Shown piece after piece: positions 23,271-31,162 of a stretch of 64,000 bases of DNA; within the stretch, counting starts at the first letter, position 1; the number at the start of each line of letters is the position of its first letter. Where the stretch lies: the NCBI GenBank assembly GCA_002281555.1, contig NCGJ01000008.1, positions 46,162-110,161 on the forward strand. The letters are read 5' to 3'. The notes under the pieces were generated by a model. That model was not told the DNA's origin, ran no database searches, and saw only the letters and a program-made list of their open reading frames with translations. The position numbers were made by a program, and so were the translations under genes. The stretch comes from Hydrogenophilales bacterium 28-61-23 (GTDB lineage: Bacteria; Pseudomonadota; Gammaproteobacteria; Burkholderiales; Thiobacillaceae).

Positions 23271-26150
23271 TTACTGACACGCCTCGCATTCCTCAAACCC
23301 CGCATCGCCCGGCCGCATGGTGCAGGCCTTGCCGACGATTTCCGGCTCCGGCAGGTTGGGGGAGGCTACATAACCACCGCTGCCATGTGCTGAAACCGCG
23401 TTGAGTTCGCCGCCTTTACCGGTCGATTTCTCGGCGGCGGTGGCGCCCATCGAGCGCAGGTAGTAGGTGGTTTTCAGGCCGCGGATCCAGGCGAGTTTGT
23501 AGGTTTCGTCCAGCTTCTTGCCGCTGGCGCCGTGGAAGTAGAGGTTGAGGCTTTGCGCCTGGTCGATCCATTTCTGGCGGCGGGCGCCGGCTTCGATCAG
23601 CCAGACCGGGTCGACTTCGAAGGCGGTGGCGTACAGGCTGCGCAGTTCGGCCGGGATGCGGTCGATCTTGGCCAGGCTGCCGTCGAAATACTTGATGTCG
23701 CCGACCATGACTTCATCCCACAAATTCAGTGCCTTCAGGTCGCGCACCAGGTACTGGTTGACGACGGTGAACTCGCCGGACAGGTTGGATTTCACGAACA
23801 GGTTCTGGTAGGTCGGCTCGATAGAAGCCGAGACGCCGACGATGTTGGCAATGGTGGCGGTGGGGGCGATGGCCAGGCAATTCGAGTTGCGCATGCCGAC
23901 CGTCATGATGCGCTGGCGCAGCGTGTTCCAGTCCAGTGTTTCGGACAGGTCGGCCTCCAGATAACCGCCGCGTTCTTCGGCGAGTTTCTTCAGCGAATCC
24001 TGCGGCAGGATGCCTTGGCTCCACAGCGAGCCGTTGAAGGTTGCGTAGCGGCCGCGTTCTTCGGCCAGATCGGCGGAGGCGGAATAGGCGTAGTAGGCGA
24101 CGGCTTCCTGCGCGCGGTCGGCGAATTCGACGGCTTCGACGCTGGCGTAGGGGATGCGCATCAGGTGCAGCGCGTCCTGGAAGGCCATCGTGCCCAGACC
24201 CACGGGGCGGTGTTTCAGGTTGGAATTGCGCGCCTTGGCGACGTTGTAGAAATTGATGTCGATGACGTTGTCGAGCATGCGCATGGCGATGCGGATGGTC
24301 TTTTTCAGCTTGTCGTGGTCGAGGCCGCCATCCTTGATATGGTTGGCCAGGTTGACCGAGCCCAGGTTGCACACGGCGATTTCGTTGTCGTTGGTGTGCA
24401 GCGTGATTTCGGTACACAGGTTGGAACTGTGCACGATGCCGACGTGCTGATTGGTGTAGCGCACGTTGCAGGCATCCTTGAAGGTGATCCAGGGATGACC
24501 GGTTTCGAACAGCATGGAAATCATCTTGCGCCACAGGCCGATGGCGGCGACTTTCTTGAAAACCTTGATCTCGCCACGCGCGGCCTTCTCTTCATAACGC
24601 GTGTAGGCGGTTTCGAACGCCTGACCGAACAGGTCGTGCAGATCAGGCACGTCGGACGGGCTGAACAGGGTCCATTCGGCGTTTTCCATCACGCGTTTCA
24701 TGAACAGGTCCGGCACCCAGTTGGAGGTGTTCATGTCGTGTGTGCGGCGGCGGTCGTCGCCGGTGTTCTTGCGCAGTTCGAGGAATTCCTCGATGTCCAT
24801 GTGCCAGGTTTCCAGGAAGGCGCACACCGCGCCCTTGCGCTTGCCGCCCTGGTTGACCGCGACGGCGGTGTCGTTGGCGACTTTCAGGAACGGCACCACG
24901 CCCTGCGACTTGCCGTTGGTGCCCTTGATGTAGGCGCCGAGCGAACGCACGCGGGTCCAGTCGTTGCCGATGCCGCCGGCGTACTTCTGCAACAGCGCGT
25001 TTTCCTTGATGCCCTGGTAGATGCCGTCGAGGTCGTCCGGGATGGTGGTCAGGTAGCAGGAAGACAGTTGCGAATGGCGGGTGCCGGCGTTGAACAGGGT
25101 CGGCGTGCTGCTCATGTAGTCGAACGTCGACAGCACCTGGTAGAACTCCAGCGCGCGCGCTTCGCGGTCGATTTCGTTCAGGCTCAGGCCCATCGCCACG
25201 CGCATGAAGAAGGCTTGTGGCAGTTCGATGCGGCGCTCGTCGATGTGCAGGAAATAGCGGTCGTACAGGGTTTGCAGGCCGAGGTACTGGAATTGCAGGT
25301 CGCGGTTGGCATCGAGTGCGGCGGCCAGGCGCGGCAGATCGAACTGGCGCAGGCGCTCGTCGAGCAGTTCGGCTTCGATGCCCTGATTGATGTAGTTCTG
25401 GAAATAGTCGGCGTAGCGGGCGTTCATTTCATGCTGGCCGACTTCTTCGCCCAAAACCTCGCGGCGGATGGAATGCATCAGCAGGCGCGAGGTGACGTAG
25501 TTGTATTCCGGGTCTTTCTCGATCAGCGAACGCGCGGACAGGATCAGCGAGCGGCGCACTTCGTCCATCGGCACGCCGTCGTAGATGTCGCGCAGCGTGG
25601 CTTGCAGGATGGCTTGCGGGTTGGTTTCGGAGAGGCCTTCGCAGGCGGCGGTGATAACGTCGGTCAGATGTTGCAGATCGAGCGGGCGGCGTTCGCCGTT
25701 TTCCAGGCAGAACAGCGTGTGTTCCTGCACTTGTTGCTGCTTTTGTTTGGCGCGTTCTGCGTTGCGCTTTTCCCGATACAACACATAGGCGCGGGCGACT
25801 TCATGTTCGCCGGAGCGCATCAGCGCCAGTTCGACCTGATCCTGGATGTCCTCGATGTGGAACGTGCCGCCGTTCGGCTGGCGACGGATCAGCGCGTTGA
25901 CGACATTGCCGGTGAGGTTCTCCACCACATCGCGAATGCGCGCGCTGGCGGCCGCTTGTCCGCCATTGACGGCGATGAACGCCTTGGTCAGCGCGATGGC
26001 GATCTTGCCGGGTTCGAAGGCGACAACCGCGCCGTTGCGGCGAATGATTTTGTGATCAGTGTAGGCGGGAGTCGACGGTGTGTCGGAGGTCAGTACATCG
26101 GTGATAGAAATGTTGCTGCCGGGGGTCTGGATGTCGGTGGAAATCTGCAT
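23271..26150 (-). CDS. nrdA: Ribonucleotide reductase class I alpha subunit NrdA
   Basis: The product has 959 residues and is the catalytic subunit of class I ribonucleotide reductase. An N-terminal ATP-cone lies at about 35-140 (KIIRRNGAVVAFEPGKIAIA), so allosteric activity control is expected. Active-site motifs are HSSNLCTEI (Asn/Cys/Glu) and NSNCLAIAPTATIANIVG, and the shuttle Cys pair FEECEACQ is at the very C-terminus. It is followed not by nrdB but by about 4 kb of accessory genes on the same strand. The promoter region carries NrdR and DnaA boxes. Confidence 0.96.
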   Translation of the reverse strand: MQISTDIQTPGSNISITDVLTSDTPSTPAYTDHKIIRRNGAVVAFEPGKIAIALTKAFIAVNGGQAAASARIRDVVENLTGNVVNALIRRQPNGGTFHIEDIQDQVELALMRSGEHEVARAYVLYREKRNAERAKQKQQQVQEHTLFCLENGERRPLDLQHLTDVITAACEGLSETNPQAILQATLRDIYDGVPMDEVRRSLILSARSLIEKDPEYNYVTSRLLMHSIRREVLGEEVGQHEMNARYADYFQNYINQGIEAELLDERLRQFDLPRLAAALDANRDLQFQYLGLQTLYDRYFLHIDERRIELPQAFFMRVAMGLSLNEIDREARALEFYQVLSTFDYMSSTPTLFNAGTRHSQLSSCYLTTIPDDLDGIYQGIKENALLQKYAGGIGNDWTRVRSLGAYIKGTNGKSQGVVPFLKVANDTAVAVNQGGKRKGAVCAFLETWHMDIEEFLELRKNTGDDRRRTHDMNTSNWVPDLFMKRVMENAEWTLFSPSDVPDLHDLFGQAFETAYTRYEEKAARGEIKVFKKVAAIGLWRKMISMLFETGHPWITFKDACNVRYTNQHVGIVHSSNLCTEITLHTNDNEIAVCNLGSVNLANHIKDGGLDHDKLKKTIRIAMRMLDNVIDINFYNVAKARNSNLKHRPVGLGTMAFQDALHLMRIPYASVEAVEFADRAQEAVAYYAYSASADLAEERGRYATFNGSLWSQGILPQDSLKKLAEERGGYLEADLSETLDWNTLRQRIMTVGMRNSNCLAIAPTATIANIVGVSASIEPTYQNLFVKSNLSGEFTVVNQYLVRDLKALNLWDEVMVGDIKYFDGSLAKIDRIPAELRSLYATAFEVDPVWLIEAGARRQKWIDQAQSLNLYFHGASGKKLDETYKLAWIRGLKTTYYLRSMGATAAEKSTGKGGELNAVSAHGSGGYVASPNLPEPEIVGKACTMRPGDAGFEECEACQ

Positions 26151-26222
26151 CGGTGCGTCTCCTTCGGTCTTGATGCCAGGGCTGGCGTGGTGTGGGCTTG
26201 TCTGCCGGTGGTTTATTAGAAA

Positions 26223-26238
26223 ACACTAAATCTAGTGT
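26223..26238 (-). promoter_or_regulatory. NrdR box (distal/proximal pair, first copy)
   Basis: ACACTAAATCTAGTGT is a near-perfect palindrome matching the NrdR box pattern. It lies 72 bases before nrdA. NrdR is the ATP/dATP-sensing repressor of ribonucleotide reductase genes. Confidence 0.85.
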
Positions 26239-26253
26239 TTATTGGCTTGCGTG

Positions 26254-26269
26254 TCGCTAATTCTAGTGT
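26254..26269 (-). promoter_or_regulatory. NrdR box (second copy)
   Basis: TCGCTAATTCTAGTGT shares its right half with the first box and starts 31 bases away, three helical turns, which is the usual spacing for paired NrdR boxes. Confidence 0.8.
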
Positions 26270-26295
26270 TGAAGACACGGCCGTCAACTGCTTTT

Positions 26296-26304
26296 TTATG
26301 CACA
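26296..26304. promoter_or_regulatory. DnaA box upstream of nrdA
   Basis: TTATGCACA fits the TTWTNCACA consensus on the plus strand. A near match, ATATCCACA, follows at 26307-26315. Confidence 0.6.
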
Positions 26305-26384
26305 GGATATCCACAGACTTGTCTACAGAAGCGATTCTTGCGGACGCTCAAGGCGCGCGCGGGTCTGGGCTGTTCGATGTTGTT

Positions 26385-26393
26385 TTATCCACA
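26385..26393. promoter_or_regulatory. Perfect DnaA box between nrdA and cheB
   Basis: TTATCCACA is identical to the strongest E. coli DnaA box. It lies about 235 bases from the nrdA start in the 307-base gap that also holds the NrdR boxes. DnaA control of nrdAB is known in E. coli. Confidence 0.6.
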
Positions 26394-26457
26394 GGGAAGC
26401 CGGTTTCCCCGGCCACGGAACGTTGTGGCCGGAATCCCTGGCGCGAGCACTCCCGCC

Positions 26458-27531
26458 TCAGCCGCGCCCCGCCACGACGATGGCGCGCGGCATGCCTTCC
26501 AGCGGCAGAACTTCGCGCACGGCCTGCAACTTGATGGCTTCTTTCGGCATGCCGAAGACGACGCAGGTGGCCTCGTCCTGCGCGATGGTGTGGGCGCCGA
26601 CGTCGAACATCTCCTTCATGCCGCGCGCGCCGTCGTCGCCCATGCCGGTCATGATGATGCCGGTGGCATTCTTGCCGGCGAACTTGGCGACCGAGCGGAA
26701 CAGCACATCGACCGACGGTTTGTGGCGTGAGACCAGCGGGCCATCCACCACTTCCACCTGATATTGCGCGCCGCTGCGCTTCAACAGCATGTGGCGGCCG
26801 CCGGGGGCGATCAGCACGCGGCCGGGCACGACCCGGTCGCCGTTTTTTGCCTCTAGCACTTCCACTTCGCACAGGCTGTTCAGGCGTTCCGCGAACGCGG
26901 CGGTGAATTTTTCCGGCATGTGCTGGACGATGACGATGCCGGGGCAGACGCGCGGCAACCGGGTCAATACCGCTTCCAGCGCTTGGGTGCCGCCGGTGGA
27001 GGTGCCGATGGCGACGATGCGCTCGGTGGTTTGCGCCATGGCGCTGATAGAGCCGGGCAGCATGGCGTCGGCGGTGAGCTTGGGCCCGGCCGGCGCCAGC
27101 GCGCCAATATGCGGCGCCAATCGCCGCATATTGGCCTGGGCCGCGGCCTGAACGGCGCTAACCAGGTCGTTGGAGGCATCCGTGAGGAATTGCTTCACCC
27201 CCATCTTGGGCTTGGTGATGATGCTGACCGCGCCGGCGGCCAGCGCCTGCATGGTGGTTTCCGCTCCTTTTTCGGTCAGCGAAGAGCAGATCACCACCGG
27301 TGTGGGATGCTCCGCCATGAGCTTTTTCAGGAAAGTGATGCCATCCATGCGCGGCATCTCGACATCCAGGGTAATCACGTCGGGCCACTCGATGTTCATC
27401 TTCTGCATGGCGAACAACGGGTCCGAGGCGGTGCCGATCACCTTGATGTCGGGCGCGCGGCCAAGCACTTCCAGCATGACCTGGCGCACCACGGCGGAAT
27501 CGTCGACGACCAGAACCTTGATCTGTTTCAC
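26458..27531 (-). CDS. cheB: Chemotaxis methylesterase CheB
   Basis: The product has 357 residues from GTG 27531, which overlaps the cheD stop by 4 bases. The receiver domain (about 1-120) has the DD pair and phospho-acceptor Asp in [13 protein letters not shown]. The methylesterase domain (about 165-355) has the catalytic Ser in [10 protein letters not shown], His in VQHMPEKFT and Asp in [12 protein letters not shown]. Phosphorylated CheB removes methyl groups from chemoreceptors and deamidates some of them. It is the last gene of the chemotaxis operon. Confidence 0.95.
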   Translation of the reverse strand: MKQIKVLVVDDSAVVRQVMLEVLGRAPDIKVIGTASDPLFAMQKMNIEWPDVITLDVEMPRMDGITFLKKLMAEHPTPVVICSSLTEKGAETTMQALAAGAVSIITKPKMGVKQFLTDASNDLVSAVQAAAQANMRRLAPHIGALAPAGPKLTADAMLPGSISAMAQTTERIVAIGTSTGGTQALEAVLTRLPRVCPGIVIVQHMPEKFTAAFAERLNSLCEVEVLEAKNGDRVVPGRVLIAPGGRHMLLKRSGAQYQVEVVDGPLVSRHKPSVDVLFRSVAKFAGKNATGIIMTGMGDDGARGMKEMFDVGAHTIAQDEATCVVFGMPKEAIKLQAVREVLPLEGMPRAIVVAGRG

Positions 27532-28055
27532 CAGCGTGGCTCCTGATGGATTTGGCTGATCGGCTGGTGTTTGAGCCAGACATCGCCGCTCCAGACATCG
27601 AGCATCAATTTGCGGTGGCCATCGCCACCGAGGTGCTTGGCCTTGATCTGTATTCCGTGCCGTTCGAGCAGGGTCAATGCCATCTCGATGTTGCGCTCGC
27701 CGACATTCATTTCCTGCTTCTGGCATTGCAGCGGAAACATGTTGGCGCCGCCGAACACCTTGGCCTGGAACTCGCCGGGATCCGCGCCCAGATTCCAGAT
27801 GCGCTTCATCAGCAACAGCATGGCCTCGTCGCCATAGCGGCCGTCATAGCCGGCCCCCTCGGGGATGACCCCGCGCGAAGGCAGCATGAAGTGGCACATG
27901 CCTCCGACCAGCAGGCGCGGGCTCCACACGGTGATGGAGACACAGGAGCCGAGCAGGGTGACGATGCGCGTTTCGGCGTCGCCGAAGTGAAAGTCGCCCG
28001 GGTGCAGGAAGATTTCGCGGATGCCGGTAATCGGCGTGCTTGCGAGGGCGTTCAT
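27528..28055 (-). CDS. cheD: Chemoreceptor glutamine deamidase CheD
   Basis: The product has 175 residues with catalytic Cys and His in [18 protein letters not shown] and [11 protein letters not shown], and the conserved [10 protein letters not shown]. CheD deamidates receptor glutamines and thereby tunes receptor output. It overlaps cheR at its start and cheB at its end by 4 bases each, so cheR-cheD-cheB form one coupled adaptation block. Confidence 0.95.
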   Translation of the reverse strand: MNALASTPITGIREIFLHPGDFHFGDAETRIVTLLGSCVSITVWSPRLLVGGMCHFMLPSRGVIPEGAGYDGRYGDEAMLLLMKRIWNLGADPGEFQAKVFGGANMFPLQCQKQEMNVGERNIEMALTLLERHGIQIKAKHLGGDGHRKLMLDVWSGDVWLKHQPISQIHQEPRW

Positions 28056-28852
28056 GCCGCTTTCCGATAGATCGCGGGTTTTACCGCAACCAGGCCATCG
28101 ACCAGTCCGCTCAGGCTCTCGGAATGGCCGGAGAAGAAATAGCCTTCGGGTTTCATGAATGGCAGCAGATTTTCGACCACGCGGCGTTTGGTCGGCGGAT
28201 CGAAATAGATCAGCACGTTGCGCAGAAAGATCACATCGAACAGACCGACCTTGGGCAGCGGTTCCATCAGGTTGGCGTGCTGGAATTTGACCCGCTTGCG
28301 CAGCGACGGGTCGACCAGAAAGGTTCCCTCCTGATCGCCGACGCCTTTCAGGCAGTAGGCATGAAGATAAGGTTGGGGGATTTTATCCGCCCGTTCCATC
28401 GGGTATTGCCCGCGCATCGCCTTTTCCAGCACCTTGGTGCTGAGGTCGGTGCCGATGATTTCCCACGGTCGCCGGCCCAGCCGTTCGGATAGCAGCATGG
28501 CGATGCTGTAGGCCTCCTCGCCAGAGGAGCTGGCCGCGCTCCAGACCCGGAACGATTCGCCCGGCGGGGCTTTGGGCAGGATGATTTCGCTCAGGTAGGC
28601 GAAATGTTGCGGCTCGCGGAAGAAATAGGTTTCGTTGGTAGTCAGCGCATCCAGCGCCCATTGCCGCTCGGCCGGGTCGGTATTGCTGGCGATGAGGCGG
28701 AAATACTCGCCATAACTGGACAGGCCCAGGCTTTCGATGCGGCGGGTCAGGCGGCCGATCACCAGCGCCTTTTTTTCCGTGGTCAGATTGATGCCCGCGG
28801 CCTGATGGAGCAATTTGCGCAAGAAGTCGAATTCCTGATCTGTCAGGGTCAT
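28052..28852 (-). CDS. cheR: Chemoreceptor methyltransferase CheR
   Basis: The product has 266 residues from ATG 28852 (MTLTDQEFDFLRKLL). A longer frame from ATG 28909 adds 19 residues; neither start has a strong ribosome site, so the choice rests on family length. The N-terminal helical domain includes TTNETYFFREPQHF, and the SAM-binding motif RVWSAASSSGEEAYS and FLRNVLIYFD are clear. CheR methylates receptor glutamates using S-adenosylmethionine. It overlaps cheD by 4 bases. Confidence 0.94.
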   Translation of the reverse strand: MTLTDQEFDFLRKLLHQAAGINLTTEKKALVIGRLTRRIESLGLSSYGEYFRLIASNTDPAERQWALDALTTNETYFFREPQHFAYLSEIILPKAPPGESFRVWSAASSSGEEAYSIAMLLSERLGRRPWEIIGTDLSTKVLEKAMRGQYPMERADKIPQPYLHAYCLKGVGDQEGTFLVDPSLRKRVKFQHANLMEPLPKVGLFDVIFLRNVLIYFDPPTKRRVVENLLPFMKPEGYFFSGHSESLSGLVDGLVAVKPAIYRKAA

Positions 28853-28974
28853 GGTGTGTGTTGTAGACGCGGTTATCGAGGTCGGGCCAGGTCCGGGCGG
28901 TATTCCCATGCCGCCAATACGCTTGTCGGCAATGGGTTGCCGACCTGCAACAGCGCGCGATGAATGAGCGCGGC

Positions 28975-29514
28975 CTATGCCGGCGCCGCGGCCGGCATGC
29001 CAATTTGCGCGGCTTGGGAGAGCTGCGCCATTTCATCTACCGACAGCACGTTATGCACGTTCAGGATGATCACGAAGCGCTCGTTCACCTTGCCCATGCC
29101 TTGAATGAAATCGGTGCGGATGCGGGCGCCGAAGGTCGGCGGCGGTTCCACCATGTTGGCGGGGATGTCCAGCACCTCGGAGACGCTGTCGACCACCACG
29201 CCGATGTCCTGCCGCTCACCGGCATTGTCGATCTCGATGATGATGATGCAGGTGCGCCGGGTGACCTCCACCGGCGCCCGGGCGAAGCGCACCGAGAGGT
29301 CGATCACCGGCACCACGGCGCCGCGCAGGTTGATCACGCCGCGAATGAAGTCCGGCATCATCGGTACCGTGGTGAGGGCGCCATATTCGATGATCTCGCG
29401 CACGTTGAGGATCTCGATGGCGAACATCTCGCCACCGAGCAGGAAGGTGAGGTACTGCTGTTCACCGAGCGCAAGGGCTTGCGCATTGGCTGGCACAGGG
29501 ACGAGGTTGCTCAT
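28975..29514 (-). CDS. cheW: Chemotaxis coupling protein CheW
   Basis: The product has 179 residues with the CheW fold: YLTFLLGGEMFAIEILNVRE, PDFIRGVINLRGAVVPVIDL and VDSVSEVLDIP. It couples chemoreceptors to the kinase CheA. A short N-terminal lead (1-18) and an Ala-rich tail extend the core. It lies 10 bases after the receptor gene and is followed by a 122-base gap before the chosen cheR start. Confidence 0.95.
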   Translation of the reverse strand: MSNLVPVPANAQALALGEQQYLTFLLGGEMFAIEILNVREIIEYGALTTVPMMPDFIRGVINLRGAVVPVIDLSVRFARAPVEVTRRTCIIIIEIDNAGERQDIGVVVDSVSEVLDIPANMVEPPPTFGARIRTDFIQGMGKVNERFVIILNVHNVLSVDEMAQLSQAAQIGMPAAAPA

Positions 29515-29524
29515 GGCGGCCGCC

Positions 29525-31144
29525 TCAGAAGCGCACGAAATCGCGTTCGGAAGGATGGGTGTCCGGAGCGATGGGGCGAGCCACGCGTGGCTGTGCGCGT
29601 CCTGCCATGGCCGGGCCGGCGCCCGGTCCAGCGTTTTGGCTCAGGCCGGACAGCTTGAAGAAGGCCATGGTCTGTTGCAGTTGTTCGGCCTGCCCGTTCA
29701 TCTCTTCCGCGGTGGCGGCGAGTTCTTCCGAAGCGGAGGCGTTCTGCTGCGTGGTTTGCGACAACTGGCTCATGGCGCTGTTGATCTGGCCGATGCCGGA
29801 CGACTGTTCGGTCGAGCCGGCGGCGATTTCCTGCACCAGATCGGAGGTTTTCTGGATCGACGGCACGATTTCGTCGAGCAGTGTGCCGGCCTTTTCGGCC
29901 ATCTGCACACTGCCGCTGGCCAGTTCACCGATTTCCTGCGCCGCCACCTGGCTGCGCTCGGCCAGTTTGCGCACTTCCGCCGCGACCACGGCGAAGCCCT
30001 TGCCATGTTCGCCGGCGCGCGCGGCTTCGATGGCGGCATTGAGCGCCAGCATGTTGGTCTGGTAGGCGATGTCGTCGATGATGCCGATCTTGCCGGCGAT
30101 CTGCTTCATCGCGGATACGGTCTGCTTGACCGCTTCGCCACCTTCGACCGCTTCCTTGGACGCTTTTTGCGCCATGTTGTCGGTGAGCTTGGCGTTTTCG
30201 GTGTTCTGATTGACCGAGGCGCTCATCTGCTCCATCGAGGCCGAGGTCTGTTCGACGCTGGCGGCCTGTTCGCTGGAGCCCTGCGACAGCGATTGCGAGG
30301 TGGCCGAGACCTGGCCGGAGGCGCTGGTCAGGTTTTCGGCGGCGCTGCGCACTTCGGCGATGATCTGCGACAGGCGGCCCACCATGGTCTGCATCGCCAG
30401 CAGCAACTGGCCGGTTTCGTCCTTGCTGTCGACGTCGATGTTGATGGTCATGTCGCCCTCGGCCATGGCTTCGGCCGCCTTCACCGCGACGCCGATGGGC
30501 GTTGTAATGCTGCGCGTGACCAGCCAGGCGCCGCCGATGGCGATGAGAACGGCGACAACCAGCAGGATCAGGATCAAGTTGCGCGTGCTGGTGGCCAGTG
30601 CTTCGGCTTCTTTGCCAGAGGCGTCCATCAACTCGCTCTGCAACGTGATCAGACCGTTGACCGCATCGAGATAGGCCCGCTGGGTCGTGCGTATCTCCTC
30701 CAGCAACAGAGTTTTGGCCTCTTCCTGCTTGCCATCCTTCAGCAACCCCAAGAATTTTTCCTGGCCGCCGACGTATAGCGCCCGCACGTCCATGACTTTC
30801 TTGAGGACTTCCTTGCCCTTGTCGCTCGTGATGGATTTCTCCAGTTTTTCGAGGTTATCGGCGATTTCCTTCCTGCTTTCCTGGATGCGGTCCAGTTCCT
30901 TGTCGATCTTTGCCTTGTCGGTTTCGAGCAAGCCATTGCGCATGGCGCGGGCGATGTTGTTTACGCCGTCGATGACAGCGTTGGCCATGACCGTCTTGGG
31001 ATACTTGTCGTTCGCCATACTGTCGATATTGGCGTTCAGTTCGCCCACACGCAGGATGCTGACCACGGCGACAATGATGAGCAAGGCGACCACCGAGCCG
31101 AAGCCGATGGCGAGTTTCAGACCGAGTTTCAAGTTCTTGAACAT
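29525..31144 (-). CDS. Methyl-accepting chemotaxis protein (4-helix-bundle sensor)
   Basis: The product has 539 residues. TM1 (about 10-29), a periplasmic four-helix-bundle sensor domain (about 30-188) and TM2 (about 190-209, LILILLVVAVLIAIGGAWLV) are followed by a HAMP domain (about 212-265) and the signalling hairpin. The tip ERSQVAAQEIGELA and the conserved [20 protein letters not shown] are present. The C-terminus lacks the NWETF-type tether for CheR/CheB. The ligand cannot be told from sequence. It lies 10 bases upstream of cheW and 18 after cheA. Confidence 0.94.
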   Translation of the reverse strand: MFKNLKLGLKLAIGFGSVVALLIIVAVVSILRVGELNANIDSMANDKYPKTVMANAVIDGVNNIARAMRNGLLETDKAKIDKELDRIQESRKEIADNLEKLEKSITSDKGKEVLKKVMDVRALYVGGQEKFLGLLKDGKQEEAKTLLLEEIRTTQRAYLDAVNGLITLQSELMDASGKEAEALATSTRNLILILLVVAVLIAIGGAWLVTRSITTPIGVAVKAAEAMAEGDMTINIDVDSKDETGQLLLAMQTMVGRLSQIIAEVRSAAENLTSASGQVSATSQSLSQGSSEQAASVEQTSASMEQMSASVNQNTENAKLTDNMAQKASKEAVEGGEAVKQTVSAMKQIAGKIGIIDDIAYQTNMLALNAAIEAARAGEHGKGFAVVAAEVRKLAERSQVAAQEIGELASGSVQMAEKAGTLLDEIVPSIQKTSDLVQEIAAGSTEQSSGIGQINSAMSQLSQTTQQNASASEELAATAEEMNGQAEQLQQTMAFFKLSGLSQNAGPGAGPAMAGRAQPRVARPIAPDTHPSERDFVRF

Positions 31145-31162
31145 GGGGTTTCTCCTGAATTT

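Noticed and set aside
23532..26219. An open frame of about 900 codons on the plus strand, opposite nrdA
   Set aside because: It is the antisense shadow of a GC-rich conserved gene; its translation is low-complexity (Asp/Val/Gly/His-rich) and matches no family, while nrdA has all active-site motifs.
26296..26393. Cluster of DnaA boxes as a replication origin
   Set aside because: Only two exact boxes, no AT-rich unwinding region, no dnaA/dnaN/gidA neighbours; a role in nrdA control is simpler.
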